From: Rhineura floridana
Lineage: Eukaryota; Chordata; Lepidosauria; Squamata; Rhineuridae
Assembly (NCBI RefSeq): GCF_030035675.1
Contig: NC_084487.1
Location: 25,090,474-25,154,473 of the forward strand
Length of the DNA stretch: 64,000 nucleotides
Direction of reading: 5' to 3'
Below are positions 1 to 14,300 of the stretch, piece after piece. Under the pieces are notes generated by a model. That model worked only from the letters and a program-made list of their open reading frames with translations. It was not told where the DNA came from and did no database searches. The position numbers and the translations under genes are program-made. Every line of letters begins with the position of its first letter. Positions within the stretch are counted from its first letter, which is position 1.

Positions 1-84
1 AACTTCTAGATTCCTAGGTCATATTCCCCACTATCCATACTTTTGTACAAATTCATGCAGTTGTCAATCGTATTGTCATGAATG

Positions 85-136
85 GGACCAAAAAACAACA
101 ACACTCATTAAGCCTCCATTGCATTTGCTTTTTATT
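85..136 (-). terminator. ADIPOR2: ADIPOR2 poly(A) signal and downstream GU-rich element
   Basis: On the minus strand AATAAA lies at 136-131. It is followed about 20-30 nt later by a T/G-rich run (GTGTTGTTGTTTTTTGG), the usual downstream element. Cleavage is expected near 110-116. Confidence 0.65.
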
Positions 137-2247
137 AGAAGTTAAGAATACAAGTGATGAGATCCCATTGTCCAGAGACTTCAATCTTCAAAGTCCAAGA
201 TGTGCTTTGTTGCCTCCAACAGTAAGGATTTTTTTTTAAAAAAAGAAAATACTGAACAAGGCCACTAGTTAATGGGGAACAAAAGCTGTAAATCTTAACT
301 ATACTACACTGAAAACCTGCACACACATAAAGAAAGCAAACCTCCAATTGCTGAGAGTAAGGCATTCAGGTGCCAACCTGGGAAGAAGTCTCAGCAAGCA
401 CCACAGAAAAGTGCACAGCTAAGCAGTTTCTTATTGGGACATACAAGTGTCCTAAACAGAGACCAATGGGGTACAATAAGTGGAGTGGTGTGTTTCTGTA
501 CAGGTTTTGTGCTGCAGGACAAGGTTGCAAGAGACCCTTTCTGGAAGTTAAGCATGGGATGATAGAGAATGGGGAGGGGGGACACAGCCTCTGCTGGTAC
601 AGAAGGAACCCCCCCAAAAAAGTGCTTTTCAGACAGGTAGGTCTGAGTCTGATATGTATCACCACTTTCTCTCCTTAGGAAAGCCACCCTTGGGCCAAAG
701 GGCTACATATACCCACTGGGACTTCCTGTTTCATTAAAGGGGTTCAATTAATACTGATCTGTTTTTAGTTTGGGATCAAATACTCAGAAACATCAGGGTG
801 CCATTATCTGTATTCAGCATCATGAACCTACCCAGGACATAAACATTTGGTTGCCTACAAGCACCAGTTAAGCACCTCTTGTAGGTCAAAACACCTAAGA
901 TTCTGTTGGGGGGAGAAGGCAAAAGACCAACCTCTTTTGTAATGATCTGAACTACCATCCCCCAACACTTGTATTTAATTAACTCGGGGCCAAAGAAACT
1001 GCCCCCACTCTGAGTTACTATGCAACACAAATTCTACCTTGTGCCCAAATGTTCCTTTCTAAATCTGATATGCCTTACCAATCTAGCAGGAGGAAACAGC
1101 AGCTACATTTGTCCTTAGTTGCCCAACTGAGTGTTCTGCTTAGTGATAATTCGCCCCTCTCAGAATGTACTGCGTTTAAAGAGCCACAAGCTTCTCGTGG
1201 GCCTCCAATAACTATTCTGAAGAGAGGAAAAGCTAAAATGTCCAAGCATATTCTGCGAGTTGCTTTTCTGCTCACTGGCTCTCATGTAGAAGGCAGATGC
1301 CCGACGCTAACAATTGCACTTGGATTAAAAAAAGGATGGCAGGCCCAACTGAATGGTGAAACACTGACAAGAGACCCAAAGAGGTCGAGATACATACTAT
1401 ATTGTACCTTAAGCCTTCAAATCCCAACACAGCAAAAGGCTGGTGGGAAGACAGACCACCTAAAAACCATCCACGAAAATGGCAGAGAATTTAGACCTTA
1501 GAAGGCATGCCCTGCCACAGAAGCAGAGCTCAGTGGCACAACGTCTCCTACCTTTGCCTTTGGAACACACAGGGGCCCAAACATAAGCCCTATTAAGGTT
1601 GTTTGCCCTGAACCCTTGTCTGCAGACTGAGCCTACTGGGTCTAGATATCCAGTATACCCCAGACATTAGAAAGAATCATGCAGGACCCGGATGCCTGAC
1701 TCCACATGGGTTTCACCTGGCCTTCTTGCACTTAAAAAGAGTTCGTGCAAAATTGAAACAGTGTGTGGTACTTGCATGTCGCAATCTATACAAAAACCCC
1801 TCCCCTGCACAATTTTAAAACATTTATATAAACTTTTCAATTAAACAGAAAGTTATAAATCTTATTTACATTTTTTCTCCCAAATGAGCTCCTAAAAATC
1901 AACTTACCTGAACAAGATACAAATCTTAATCAAGCTAGATTTAAAAAAAAAAATGCTAAGCTATCTCCCCATGACAACTCCTCTTATTTTCTACAAATAA
2001 ATATGGCATTGAACAGAAGCTGATTAAGAAAGGGCTTTCTGTAGCTTAGTCTGTAGACCCCAGGAATAAGTTAGGGTTTAAGAATTTCCAGGGATCAGAA
2101 TCAATTCACTCCAATGCTTGAGGTATGAATTTCTCTTCCAAGTTATAGTTGGAATCCCCACAAAGCTTCCACACCATCCTAGGTAAGGTGTGGACGAGCT
2201 GCTCCCACGGTTCTGTTTTGGTTACGATCCTGGACATCTGGCCAGTT
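112..2247 (-). other. ADIPOR2: ADIPOR2 3' UTR
   Basis: About 2.1 kb follow the stop codon without a recognisable repeat. The only AATAAA on the gene strand in this stretch is near its far end. The length is in the range expected for ADIPOR2 mRNAs. The AT-rich block around 1800-1930 may be conserved, which I could not test. Open frames here look like chance. Confidence 0.7.
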
Positions 2248-2376
2248 TCACTGCATCTCATCTTCCGAGCAGCCTCCCCCAACCATGTAGCGGAACTCCT
2301 GGAGGTTTGAAACGCCATGGAAGTGCACAAAAGCACCAGCCACTACAAACACATGAAACAGCTGGTGGGAGTGGAA
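2248..2376 (-). CDS. ADIPOR2: ADIPOR2 exon 8, terminal coding part (residues 343-384)
   Basis: It starts after CTCTCCCGTAG and encodes FHSHQLFHVFVVAGAFVHF (helix 7, with zinc ligands His346 and His350), then GVSNLQEFRYMVGGGC and the short tail SEDEMQ before TGA at 2250-2248. Human ends SEEDAL, so the last residues differ in a way typical of distant orthologues. Confidence 0.95.
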   Translation of the reverse strand, partial: FHSHQLFHVFVVAGAFVHFHGVSNLQEFRYMVGGGCSEDEMQ

Positions 2377-5300
2377 CTACGGGAGAGAGGTGGGGGGGGG
2401 ACAGAACACCATATCACTGCAGAGAACAGGCAATTCCAACTTTCCAGAACAATCATCACGGGGGGCATCACAGGTGATGCAGGCTAATAGGCTGGCCCTC
2501 TTACTTCTTAGGAAATGATATTGGTTTCATATTGGTGTGATCAGGCTATGCAAGCTCCAAGAGGTGCCAGTTTAAACCCCCAGCCCCAATCAACTTCGCA
2601 TCACTGGCTGGAAAACGGGACATGCGCGTGCATGCACACAAAACCCCCACATAGCCTAAGTGCTGTAATCAGAAAGGTCATATTTTTGCGGCTGTGCACC
2701 ATCCCATCTCTTGGGAACCAGATATGCCAAGGCAGATGCAGTGTAAATATTTTTCATTCCTATAAAGCCTACCAAGAGAAGGTTGCTGAGTTTCGCTATA
2801 TTTTAAAGTTAGCATTTGCACAGCAGGACTCCATTTCAGCCCAGAACTGAGCAGCAACAGGCATTCTTAGAGCTGCTTCATTGCTACTGTTCCCTGCCAA
2901 AGAGCGGCAGCTGTCCTGATTTGTCACTGCAGATATGCAGCAGGGGGTGGCCTTACTGTCTCTCACCCTCCCTACCATGTGCCTAGCATCCATTAGCCAT
3001 ACTTACCCAGATGTCACACTTGCCGGGGAAAAACCTCTCTGGGATGCGAGCAGCATACACTGCAGCGCCAGTGATATACAGGCAGGCCATGAGAGCCAGC
3101 CAGCCTATCTGGCCCATTGTGGCAGCCTTGAGGAATCCTTCCGTGAAGACAAAGTGCAGGGTTGGGATGACCCCACTAAGGCCCAGAGCCAGAAACACTC
3201 CTAGGAGATAAGGGAAGTGCGACAGATTCAGCCTTGGAAACAAGAGAACCAATGGCAGAAGTGAGGACAAACAGTCAAAGCTCAGGATCCCAGAGCAGGA
3301 AGTCTTGGGGGGGGGAGGGGGAGAAGAGCCACAACACATAATTGGTTAAAGGTTAAAACCCTTTCCTCGACTAAAGAGATGATCCCAGCACATTTTTATA
3401 ATAATAGTTTTCAAGTACTTTTAAACATACTGTGAGTGTTAGGCAGAGGCATTCTCTCTTCTGTTGCAACGAGGCAGAGCCTTCAAGACTATGCTTGCTG
3501 CAGCATATAATGCATACAGCATCTAAATTCTAAAAAACAAAGTATGCTTTTCTCCCTCCAAAGTCGTCATTTGATTCAAACAACTTTATTACGCAGATCT
3601 ATTAAAATTATGATCAACCAACTACAATTTCTTTAATCCGACAAAAAACTCTTGTTTTAGAAAATGAAACAAACTTAATTTTGTTTTCAAGTGCCCTAAA
3701 AATGTATACAGTAATACCTCAGTTAACAAATCCTGCAGGAAAGAAGCTCCTTTTAACAAAGTGGTTTTTGGGTGCGGAGGGCGGGGCACACACTCTAACA
3801 TAGTCAGAATGTGGCTCCTTGTCTCCTGGATTGCAGCTGCTACAGGCAGCTCTCTCACATGTGGCTGGAATGGCGCTCCTTGCCAGGTGGCACAGACACC
3901 TCTGCAGTAAACAATGCTTTGGTTGCCCTGGAAGCACCATTTACTGCAGACACGTCTGCTCGAGTCTAGGGGAGGATGGCAGAGAGACAGAGAGACCAAG
4001 CACAGGGTGGTGGTGATGGTGGCTGCCCCCTGCCTGCCTGCTTGAGTGTACAGAGAACAGAACTGTGGTCAAAGCTTTAGATTTCTATAGCAAGATGCTA
4101 CATAATAAAAGCAAAAAGGCAAGGCTGGCATCCCTGGATGCATTTTGGAAGAAGCCTTCAAGTGGTCTGTATGCAAGGCTTACCTGCCCTTGTTTCATTT
4201 CAGACATGCGTACTGTTAATTCTGAATAAAAAGTTTTGCTGAAATATGTTGAACTGCTCTTCTTTTTTGTGGTGTAGGAACCTATCTCTATTCTTTCCAT
4301 GCTATTCCTCCCTCTAGCATCAAAGTTTCTGTTAAAGTAGCAATGTCCAGGAACATATCCACTTCGTTAACTGATATATTACTGTACTACTACACAACCA
4401 AATGCCCAAATTATTCCAAATACATTAATATACCTCTAACTTTCTAAGCACACTGGAGATCAGAACACAAGCTTGGAAATAAAGAATTATAGCTAGTGGG
4501 CTATGGGAGACAGAAAGAAACCTTGGCCTTCACTTGCCACTGACTGACTGAGAAAGCGTAGTAGTTAAGCCTGTCATGGAAGAAGCCCACAGTTTGAACT
4601 GAAAAATCAGGAGAATTAAAAGCCTAAGTATTTGCATAATATGACTCCTGGTATGAAATTTTACTTGCTTTCTGAAAGGTACAGAAAATATGCTAGAACA
4701 AAGTTTCCAAACTTCCATTAGGCAAGTGATTTTTCTCTCCCTGAATTCAAGGGCGTGAGTACATACACATTCTAAGAAACTGTGTGCATGTTTGTAACAC
4801 CTTCCCTTTGTTGAGGAGCCTTTACCATTCATCGCTGCAGGAGTTACTATTCGAAACATACCTCCCAATTGGAAGCTTCCCCTTTGCACCCTCAGAAGCC
4901 TTGCAGGACTCTAACAGTTCTCTCATGGCAGAGTCTGGAAATGACTGCACTGGAAGTTATGGGAGGTGGCTGTTTTTGAACACTCTCTGGAACCAAGTTA
5001 TTCCCCTGCCTGACTTTTTAGCTTGCTCAGACATTTTTATTTTATTTATTTATTATTTATTTATAAATATATTTGTATACTGCTATTTTGTTAAAATCAT
5101 CAAAGAGGTTTACAACAAGTTAAAACAAAACAATCACCATACAATAAAAACATTAAAAATAAAATAAAAAAGATCAATGGCTGCAAAAGGACATCTTCTT
5201 AATTGCCTCCATAAGCCTGGTGAAACAAAAAGGTTTTCAGCAGGTGTCTGAAAGTTACAACGGAAGGTGCCTGCTGAATCTCTGTTGGCAGAGCATTCCA

Positions 5301-8300
5301 GAGAACTGGGCCGATGACACTGAAGGCTCAAATTCGTGTCGATGTTAAATGAGCCTCACCAACTTGGGGGATGACATAGCTTGGTGCCACCTTTCATAAT
5401 GATAACAGGTACGAATTTTGGCTAACTCAGGAGTGATTCACTAACTGCATTGACTGGACAGACTTGGGGTTTTATGTTATTAGAGTCCTTATTGTCTTTC
5501 TGGGAGGAAGGGCAGGATATGAATTTAATGAATAAACAAAATGCCACATAATGAGTGCTACAAGTTCATCATAAGAAAATTAAAAGAGTGCATATTAAAA
5601 CACGCATGATGCAGGTACAAGGGATTTACTAAGTGTCCATAAAGAAGAGCCCATTCAACAGGTGCATGAAGTATTATCCACAGCTTGCAAAAGAGTGTAA
5701 AACAGTCGCCTTTCCAAGGCCTTATGGCATCTTTGTTTTTCCGTGTATTTGTGTGGACATGCATAAATGGACAAAAATACACCACACACACACACACACA
5801 TGACTAATGGAGGGTAACACTACATATATCTGATGAAAGGGGCTTCAACCCACAAAAGCTTGTGCAACAATACATCTGATTGTGGCACCTTAGAGATTTT
5901 ATTGCAGACAATGCTACCTCTCTGGAATTTGACATTATGCCAATATGACTGGTGTATTAGAGGTGTCAAAAGGTTGATCTATGAGAACACACACAAACTC
6001 ATTTCAGGAGTTATGTTTTTAAAAGACAGCACCACATATATCCAGGTTCCCCATTTTTGTTCCACTTCAGACAAAATGTCAGACCAAATCCCTTCATGCA
6101 GGTGAAATCATTTTGAAAGTGATTCCATGAGTCTTACCTGCTCGTACTGCTCGATACTGGGGGGTTGCAAATCTGTCCCATTGGGAAACTATAATGGCTG
6201 CGATGCCCAAGACACAGATGACAATCAAGTAGATGAAGTAGGGCTGAGGGTTGCAATAGAAGGAGTAGTAGAGCCATGGAACAAAACTGCCCATAATGAG
6301 AAGAGCAATACCAGAATAGTCCAGCCTAAGGTAAGGGGAGAGGAGATAAAGTGGTTTCAGGAAGCTCATATGTCCCAGCATCTTATCTAACTGAAGTGGC
6401 CCTGCTCACTGACTGCAGAGCTTCCACAGAACCCTGCCCTGGCAAGTCTCTCCCAGGTTGCATTATTGTTTGGCTTCTGTTGCATGACTTCTGCAGGTTA
6501 ACAAGACTCCTAGTGTTCCCTTGCTCATGGGTATAAAGGCTGACCACCTCTAAAGAGCAAGTTCTAAATACTGGCAAAGGCAGAAAAATCTTGAGTACCA
6601 TGAGAGAAGAGCTCTGTTGCCATATGCTAACCAGTTTCAGAAATGTGAGCAGTTCTATCAATTCCTTTAGCAGAGCTCTTATGCTAACTCCAGTTCCTCA
6701 CTCTGGCCCCACCACCTAAGCATTTATACAGTACACTGCCACTTTTCAGAGTGCTTCACATACAGTTCCCTCAGCAATCCTTACAACAAGCCTGCAAGAT
6801 ACATGGACTTGGGCAAGTCACTCCTCTTTCAGGCTCACCCACCCTACAAGTTTAAACCAGATGTGAGAACCATTACAATACTTACTTGGAGAATACCCTC
6901 GCAACGCCTTCTGAATGGCAGTAAACTGTGTGGAAGAGCCACGAGAAGGAGAGGCAGGTAATGGCGCCCAAGAAGAATACTCCAACCACTACCTTCTCCT
7001 GCACAGGTGCTACAAAGGACATGTTTGGCCGGAACATATAGAAGATTCCCAGACACAAAAAGAAGACACAACCTAGACAAAGAAAAACAATGTTATGAAG
7101 AAGAGCAGTGATCCAAGACCTGCCTAATTGGGGGGAAAAAGTGGGGGAACATCATATCAAATTCAGAGCACTCTGGAAAAATCACAGCACAAATCTTTCA
7201 AATTAACATTTAGATATAGTCGAGTGGTCTAAGGTTGTTTGCTTATTTTTAAAGAGATTGTGAATACCACTAGCCAGCTAATTTTCAGATAAGACACAGA
7301 GACCACATTTGCTTTAGATAACTTTGGTAAGCCTCTGGCCACTTTTGCCCATCATGCTAAACCATGGTTTAGTGTGTTGTGCATGGGCTGAAAGAAGCCA
7401 CAGTGAGCTTTGGGCTCATGCATTCGCCCATCCCCTTCGACAACATTTATTATCCCCTTCGACAGCATTTGCGGAATCTCAGCCTCTCAGTAAGTGCAAA
7501 CCAGGGATCCTGCTTTGAAACCAACCAGTGTTCAAACAAGCCAACGTCAGGAACCATTGTTTCTGAAGATGCCTTGTTTTGAAACAGACGCAAATTTGTG
7601 TGTGAACCAGGGATTGTGGTTTAGAACAATCTCAAGGAGAGCTTCAATCAAAATGCAAGTACACGCTGCTGAAATCCTCCTTCCAGCCATGCAGCAGGAG
7701 GGGGAGGGACTTTGACCCCAAAGCTCAGGCTTGTTCCAGATCATGCACACCACACTAAACTGATTTAGCATGACACGCAAATGCAGCCAGAGACTTGACA
7801 AATTACCTCTTGCTCAGCTCCTATTCAAAGACACTGGTGACTTTCTGAGCACACTAGCAACATTACAAAAGACCTGCAACAAGTGACTTGATACAACACT
7901 GGAAATAGATTCACTTTGTTGTTTTTATGCATCATTTTCCCCAAGCCTTACGAGGGTAGCATATGGAAGTTGGCCAGGCACAAATATGACCAACCAATGA
8001 CCCATAGGGCTCACGGCAGGTTTACTCTAACCTAAATGTTCTGCACAGCAAAACAGTTGCTAATTTCTTTTCTTTCTTTTTTGAAGTATGCAAGCTTAGG
8101 TCTAGTTTTATCCTCCCCAATAAGCCAAAAAGGATATGGTCACAGCAATGCCATCTCAAGCTAATTTGAGGCCTGTTCCATCATTAGTCCCAAGAGCCAG
8201 GAAAGGTCCAGCAAGCACAAACAATTAAGCTTCTTTCAAGCGCAATACTATGGTGAGAAAGCCAAAGAGAAGTGCAAAGCATGCAATATTCCTGCAGCAT

Positions 8301-11300
8301 TGCAATTCAGATGTCCCTGGTTGAAGCTTTGGGCCAGGGTCTTAATTCGGAGCAGCACATGCATCCCAAGTGCTTACACTTTCTTCCTAGAAGCTATTAG
8401 CAAACTATAGTACTGGTTGGAGCAGAAATCTGAATTATCCTTTGGGGCAATAGGAAGAGGAGGACATATGACCATTCACGTGGATCTACTGAGTTCACAT
8501 GAACAATCTTCAAAATGTTACCAGCCATGTGGGGTGGAGGGGAAGAGAAGGACAGCACAAACAGATAAGAGGGATTTGCACATTTGAGTAATTCAAATCA
8601 ACTGAATTGATACTGAAACCAAAAGAAGTTATTTTTTCGGAGAAGCATTTAGATGGTTGAAGGGGAAAAGTCATTGCAACCATTTGCCCAGATCTATTTA
8701 TACAAATACAGTCCATATACAAAGACAGGAAAAGAGCTGCCCCACACTCTTGAGCTATGTATCTTGTCAAGTCCACTGTCAGATGAGTCCCCAGCAATCT
8801 TGTGCTTGCTACTGGAGCAATGGTAAGCTCCAAATTCTATTTCCCTTGCCTCCTAACTGAGAAATTAGTTACAAAAGATAAATACACTTAATGTTTACAT
8901 CAAAGTTGATACCTAATAGGTGTGTCCAGATGTTGCCAGTCTCTGTGTGTATTCTAAAAATGCTTTTGAAACAAGCCCGGAAAGAGGGCATGGGTGGGCG
9001 GTGCCCATGCAACAGGTAATCATTGTCCTTTAGCCAGTCAGGCAAGACATCGAAGGGGATGACACGCCATCGGCCCTCCCACACCTGAAGGGAGTAAGGA
9101 GAGATTACATTAGTTCTCTTTAGCAGCATTCCCAGGTAAGATACGTTAAACTCCAAAGACGAAAAGGTGAGGGGGGGGGAGCATTCTAGAGAATGGTCTA
9201 GCCACTGAACTCCTCTGTAAAATCCACAACAACTTTACCAACACAAATAATTTTGAAATTGGTTTAGAGGTAGGCCTCACCAAACTGAAGAAACAAGATG
9301 AATCTGAAAGGACAAAAAGTCAACTAATTATGCACTCCACTTGTTTGATGGAAAGCTATAATAATTTAGCATCTTTCAAAGGGTGCCAATTGCAAGGTAA
9401 GTTTAGTAACACATTAGCCAAGACTGTGGCTTTACAAATCTATGATAGTTGACTACTCCAAACACGGTATCTCCACTACAAAGTTCTTTCAGAGGACCAA
9501 TATATACATATAAGCCTAGTATATGTCAAACCATGGTTTTGAACAAACAAGCAGGCATGTGGGTTTCTGGAAAGAAGACTGGCACAGCTGCACTCCTCCC
9601 CTGCTTCTGCTCCCATCATGTTCCCTGGGGAAAGGTCATAGTTTGGCTTAGCATGATGTCCAAGCCTGGGCTCCTGGTTTGTTTCCCCATGACAAGCCCT
9701 GAATGGCAAACCAAAAAACAAACCTTGGTTACAGCTTGTCTGAAGCAAGGCAAATAACTTGCCCAGGTTCGGATGTAATGCTAACCAAAACCATGACTTG
9801 GACCCAGGTGGTGCAACAGAGGCAGGACCAGGGGGGAAGCACAGCAGGAACCCACAGGTTGCCGGTTCACAGCTTGGCATTCCATTATGTGCAAACAAGG
9901 TCTTATTGCATCGGAGGAATAGGGGAAGCTTCCTTACTCTTTTCTGTCAGGAATAGCTTCACAATACAATGGAATGGACATGTGGAAAAGCCAGAAGTCT
10001 TCAAACATGCTGTGATCATAATTTCTTCACTAGTCAGGACACATTAAAGGGCTTTTACATCCTGGATTCTACAGAATACACTAGAGCAGCCTTCCCCAAC
10101 CTGGTGCCCTCCAGTATGGCCATGCTGGCTATGGTTATTGGGACTTGTAGTCTAAAATATCTGGAGGGCACTAGGCTGGGGAAGGCCGCTCTAGGGCAAG
10201 AACACAGCTGACAATATTTCCTACATATCCCCTTTACCTACTAATGGTGTAGAGCACAACTGAAAATCCTGCGGCTTCAATGATACCTACACTATCTTAC
10301 TTCATTCCTAGGCAACATTGCGAGGAACTATCTGATGCTACTGCACACAGTTACAACTTTGCTAATGTGAAGTAGATGTATGTGGCAAAAGCATACTTTT
10401 AGAAGGATAACAACTGTTTTAGGGCATTCATTTTTTTTTAGCTAATTCACCTAAAATTTAAACTAAACCTAAAACCAAGAAAGAGTGAGTGCAACACCTA
10501 CATCTATCATACAGGTGCACACATTAGTGCTGCAGCTCCTCGTAGTGTGCAAACAAAGCATAACACATGAAGACAAAGATAAGCCAATCCGGAGAATCTC
10601 TTATGCAGATACAGGAGGGCATTTGTCATGCCCAAAACAGGAATCACCCAAAGTGACATCACAAATGTTCTTCTGAAACTTCAGGGTCAGATGATACTAA
10701 CACTACAGCTCCGATAAAATTGGGGTTTAATGGATTTATAGAAATTGTGTTAGATATCCTGTGTCTTGAGGGTCGTCCTTCCAATTATGAACAGGTAACA
10801 GCAAAAGAGGATCAGAAAGCCTCCTTTCAGTTTTAATTCTGAAGTTAGGCCAAGTAGCCAGACACCAGCATAAACTATTTCCTTTTAAAATTAGCCAAGG
10901 AAAGTCAAGACCAGTAATATTTACACAGCTCACAATGGATTTGTCCAGGGTGGCATTTCAATAGAACTTGCTTTTTTCACTTGGATGGTGGACACAATGA
11001 GACTGCTACACAAGGGAGACAAATGGTAATCTCAAAACAAAGATTTGCAAAGGCCTGAAAGAGAGAGAGTGTGGAAATAGGTGACCTCATAAATTAAAGT
11101 TCTTTGACCCAGAAACACTAGATGTAGAGAGCATTATTCTGTGGAAGTCTGTTTGGACTTCCACAGATGTTTTTTAAAAAAGAAGCTCAACAGTTGTACT
11201 ATCATGCTTAATCCTACATTTCAACATGTAATCGTGCTAAACTTTCTAATTCATCCAATTACGTGAAGCCCAAGATCCCAACACACACAGTGGCAGCATC

Positions 11301-14300
11301 AGCCAAGGACAACAGAACTCCTTGACGGCCACCCACTGCGACTTGGCTCTTTGTTGCCAGAAGTACATGTACTGCTGTCGCAGGACCCAACAGTTGTGTG
11401 AAGCTCACTAGTGCATGATGGGCCTTGGCTTTGCAGCCTCTTACCTTACATACAAACTCTTCCACTTTCTCCATGGCATGGTGGGCTTGGAGAAGAGGCA
11501 GCATCCCCATAAATCCTTCATCTTCCTGAGTTGCATCATTGCTCCCAGCATTCTTAGAATTCTGAAACAGAAAATAATTATTGAAGGATGAGCAAAAGCA
11601 ATTTTTTTAAGGGACTAAACACAAAATTCAAGTATCAAATGTGCAGCCAGATAAGCACACACAAGTGTAGAACGTCTACAAAAGGCAGATTCTCTATCTG
11701 CATACTCCAGAAATATATGTTCACTGGCCAGATGTTGAGGGAAATGCACTGGAGGTAGCAGCTCCCACATTGCGATGTGGGAGAAAAGAGAATAATAGGG
11801 TATAGTGGCTACTCACTGTGTGTGGCCAATCCCTTTCAAAGTCAAAACCGTACCATGTTTGTTTCTTAAGGGCTGGTAATAAGAGGCATGAATGCATTCT
11901 GCCATTGGTTGCCTCTGCACAATTTGTCAACTACCAACTAATTTACTTACAAAGAACTATTCATTAAATACAATTTGCATGGCTGTCTCATGAGAATCCA
12001 GTTATTAGGTACAAAAATGTTGTAGGAAGAATCAGTGTCAGGCAAACGTACTATTAAACCAATTCCCTTTTTACATCATTCTTAGCTTTTCCCAACACTT
12101 TATCATTGCCCAGTTCCAAGATTACACAGAAAGCTGCCTTAAACTAGATTGGGCCATTGGCCACCTAGCACAGGGTTGTCTGCTCCAATCGCCAGGGGTT
12201 TCCTAGTCTCAGGCAGAGGCCTTGCCCAGTACAACAACCTGAAGCCTTTAAATGGAAATGCTGATCACTGAACATGAACCTTTCTGTATGCAAAGCATAT
12301 GATTAATTTATAGAGCTTTCACAACATTAAAATGTCCCTTCAATGACCCAAAGTGTTTCACCAACCCTCATCTGTAGCAAGCAACATTAGTAACTTTCAA
12401 CTGAGATGCTCCCATTATGGCGGGTACAACATATTAAGACTATGCATTCCTAAACAGTATGCCATTTTCAGTCATTTATGCCTCTTCTGCCTGCTGAAAG
12501 ACTTTTAGAATGTTCTAATTCAAGATCAGAATCCTGCCTATATATTAGCACCATGCATTTTCAAGGGCAAAGACCTGCATAGGCTAAGGTCTCTTCAACG
12601 GAAGAAGTAATTTATCCCAGACTGCTTATCAGAAATTAACACAAATTTCTAGCTCATTTTCCAAGGCCATTTAACGTAGGTTAGACCTTAACCATTTTTT
12701 CATGCCAGATCATGCAAAAATAATCTTATCATGACCTTTTCTTCCACAACAGATACCTGCAACATAGCAAGTTGCTGGATTAAACATTAGTTCAAAAACA
12801 AATGAAAAGAGTATAGTTCCTTCCCTTTGCTTCCTGCAAGAATGAACAGAGAAGCTGTTTAAGTGACTCAAGCAGGTCTTAAGACTATCACTGGAGTAGG
12901 TCACTAAACCCTACAAGTCCTGTATTATTCAAAGCTGCCCACACTAAAGCAGCACCAGCACCCATACTTTAAGAGGGCCACAACACCATCACTTTACTAA
13001 TGCTAAAATGAAGAACTATATCCACCTCCAGGTGTCCTGTAGAAAGCCTTAGGAAACCTATCAAAAATTACTAATTACCTAACAGAATGCATGTGCAACT
13101 CTAGAACATTTTGCACACAATTATTCAAGCACAAACAATGTACCGAGAAGATTCTGAATTTAAAAGTAGAAAGATATGGACTTGAGACCATTATGCACTT
13201 AAAATTGCAAACCAGTTTTTCTACAGAAGCTGTTGTGTGATGGTTTGATAACAGAAATCCATTCAATTTAAAGGTTCTTTTTGGTTAAAATCTGCAAGAG
13301 GATGTAGTGGAGATGGAAGGAGGGGAGTGCCCTGCCTACAATTCCTGAACCTTTTCTACTTCTTCCAATGCATAAATATGGAAACTGTCCAAGCTTGCAA
13401 TTCTACTTAAACACAGTTCTATTACAGAACAGTTAAAACCTAGAAAGCATCTTCACAGAAAGGAGAGATTCCTCGTGCATTTTAAACAATACACAAGTGT
13501 TGGGTCTCATTACAATATTTGACCTAATAATGGAAAAAAGGATATCCTTAAGTAACATGCTGCCTAGCAGCTGGTAAGAAGCAAGTCAATTCCTATACTA
13601 TATGGAAACATGGTTCAACATACTTTACATAGAACCATGTAATAAACCTGCCTGAATAGCAGCTACAGCAACTCACATCATGAAAGATTAAGAGATGGTT
13701 CTTTGGCTCTACTCACTTGAATATGTCAATATTTGTTAAAAGAATAACTCTCCTCAAGTTGTCTTGTATGTACACCCTTTAACAATTTCTAGAATGCAAT
13801 GAGCTTGTATACCAAGGATTTAGCATTTTTAAATAATGTTAAATAAGCTACCCCTAAGGTTGTAAATTCTGGCAGAAAGAGCATGTTTTTTTCCAGTTCA
13901 TGACTACCCAATCCCATAGCCTCCATTTTAGAGGATTTCATCTCTACTGGCTTCAGTTACTTTTTGAAACTGGACCATGCTGGCTGCATTCACAAATAAT
14001 GCAAAGTTGAGAAGATCTGATCTAATCATAATGTGGCCAAGCAGCATGCTCGTGCACCCAGCTCAAGCACTTTTGCCTCACTCCTCCCTTAGAAGAGTGG
14101 AGAAACAGACCACGGCAAGGCTGGCTTAGCACTCTGTCTGAACCAGGACTTGTGGTTTCCCTCTCTCCAAAAACTACAGTCAGGAAGCCAAGAACAAACC
14201 TTGGCTTTAGACTGCAGTTTGAAAAGGATCAAGCCACAAGCACTGGTTTCAACATAATGTTAAGCCAGCCACTCTGTGGTTTATCTGGAGACCTATTATC

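Larger units (their letters stand above)
3201..6137 (-). other. ADIPOR2 intron 6
   Basis: It holds a 676-bp TA-flanked inverted-repeat element (3709-4384), a 5'-truncated L2 (5036-5420), an L2-like tail near 5490-5535, a short AC run near 5782-5800 and an unclassified dispersed repeat at 5829-5925. Nothing else is recognised. Confidence 0.8.
9085..11444 (-). other. ADIPOR2 intron 3
   Basis: It holds an AACCATGG-type element (about 9512-9800) and a 102-bp hAT-type MITE (10087-10188). Nothing is recognised from 10,200 to 11,440. Confidence 0.85.
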
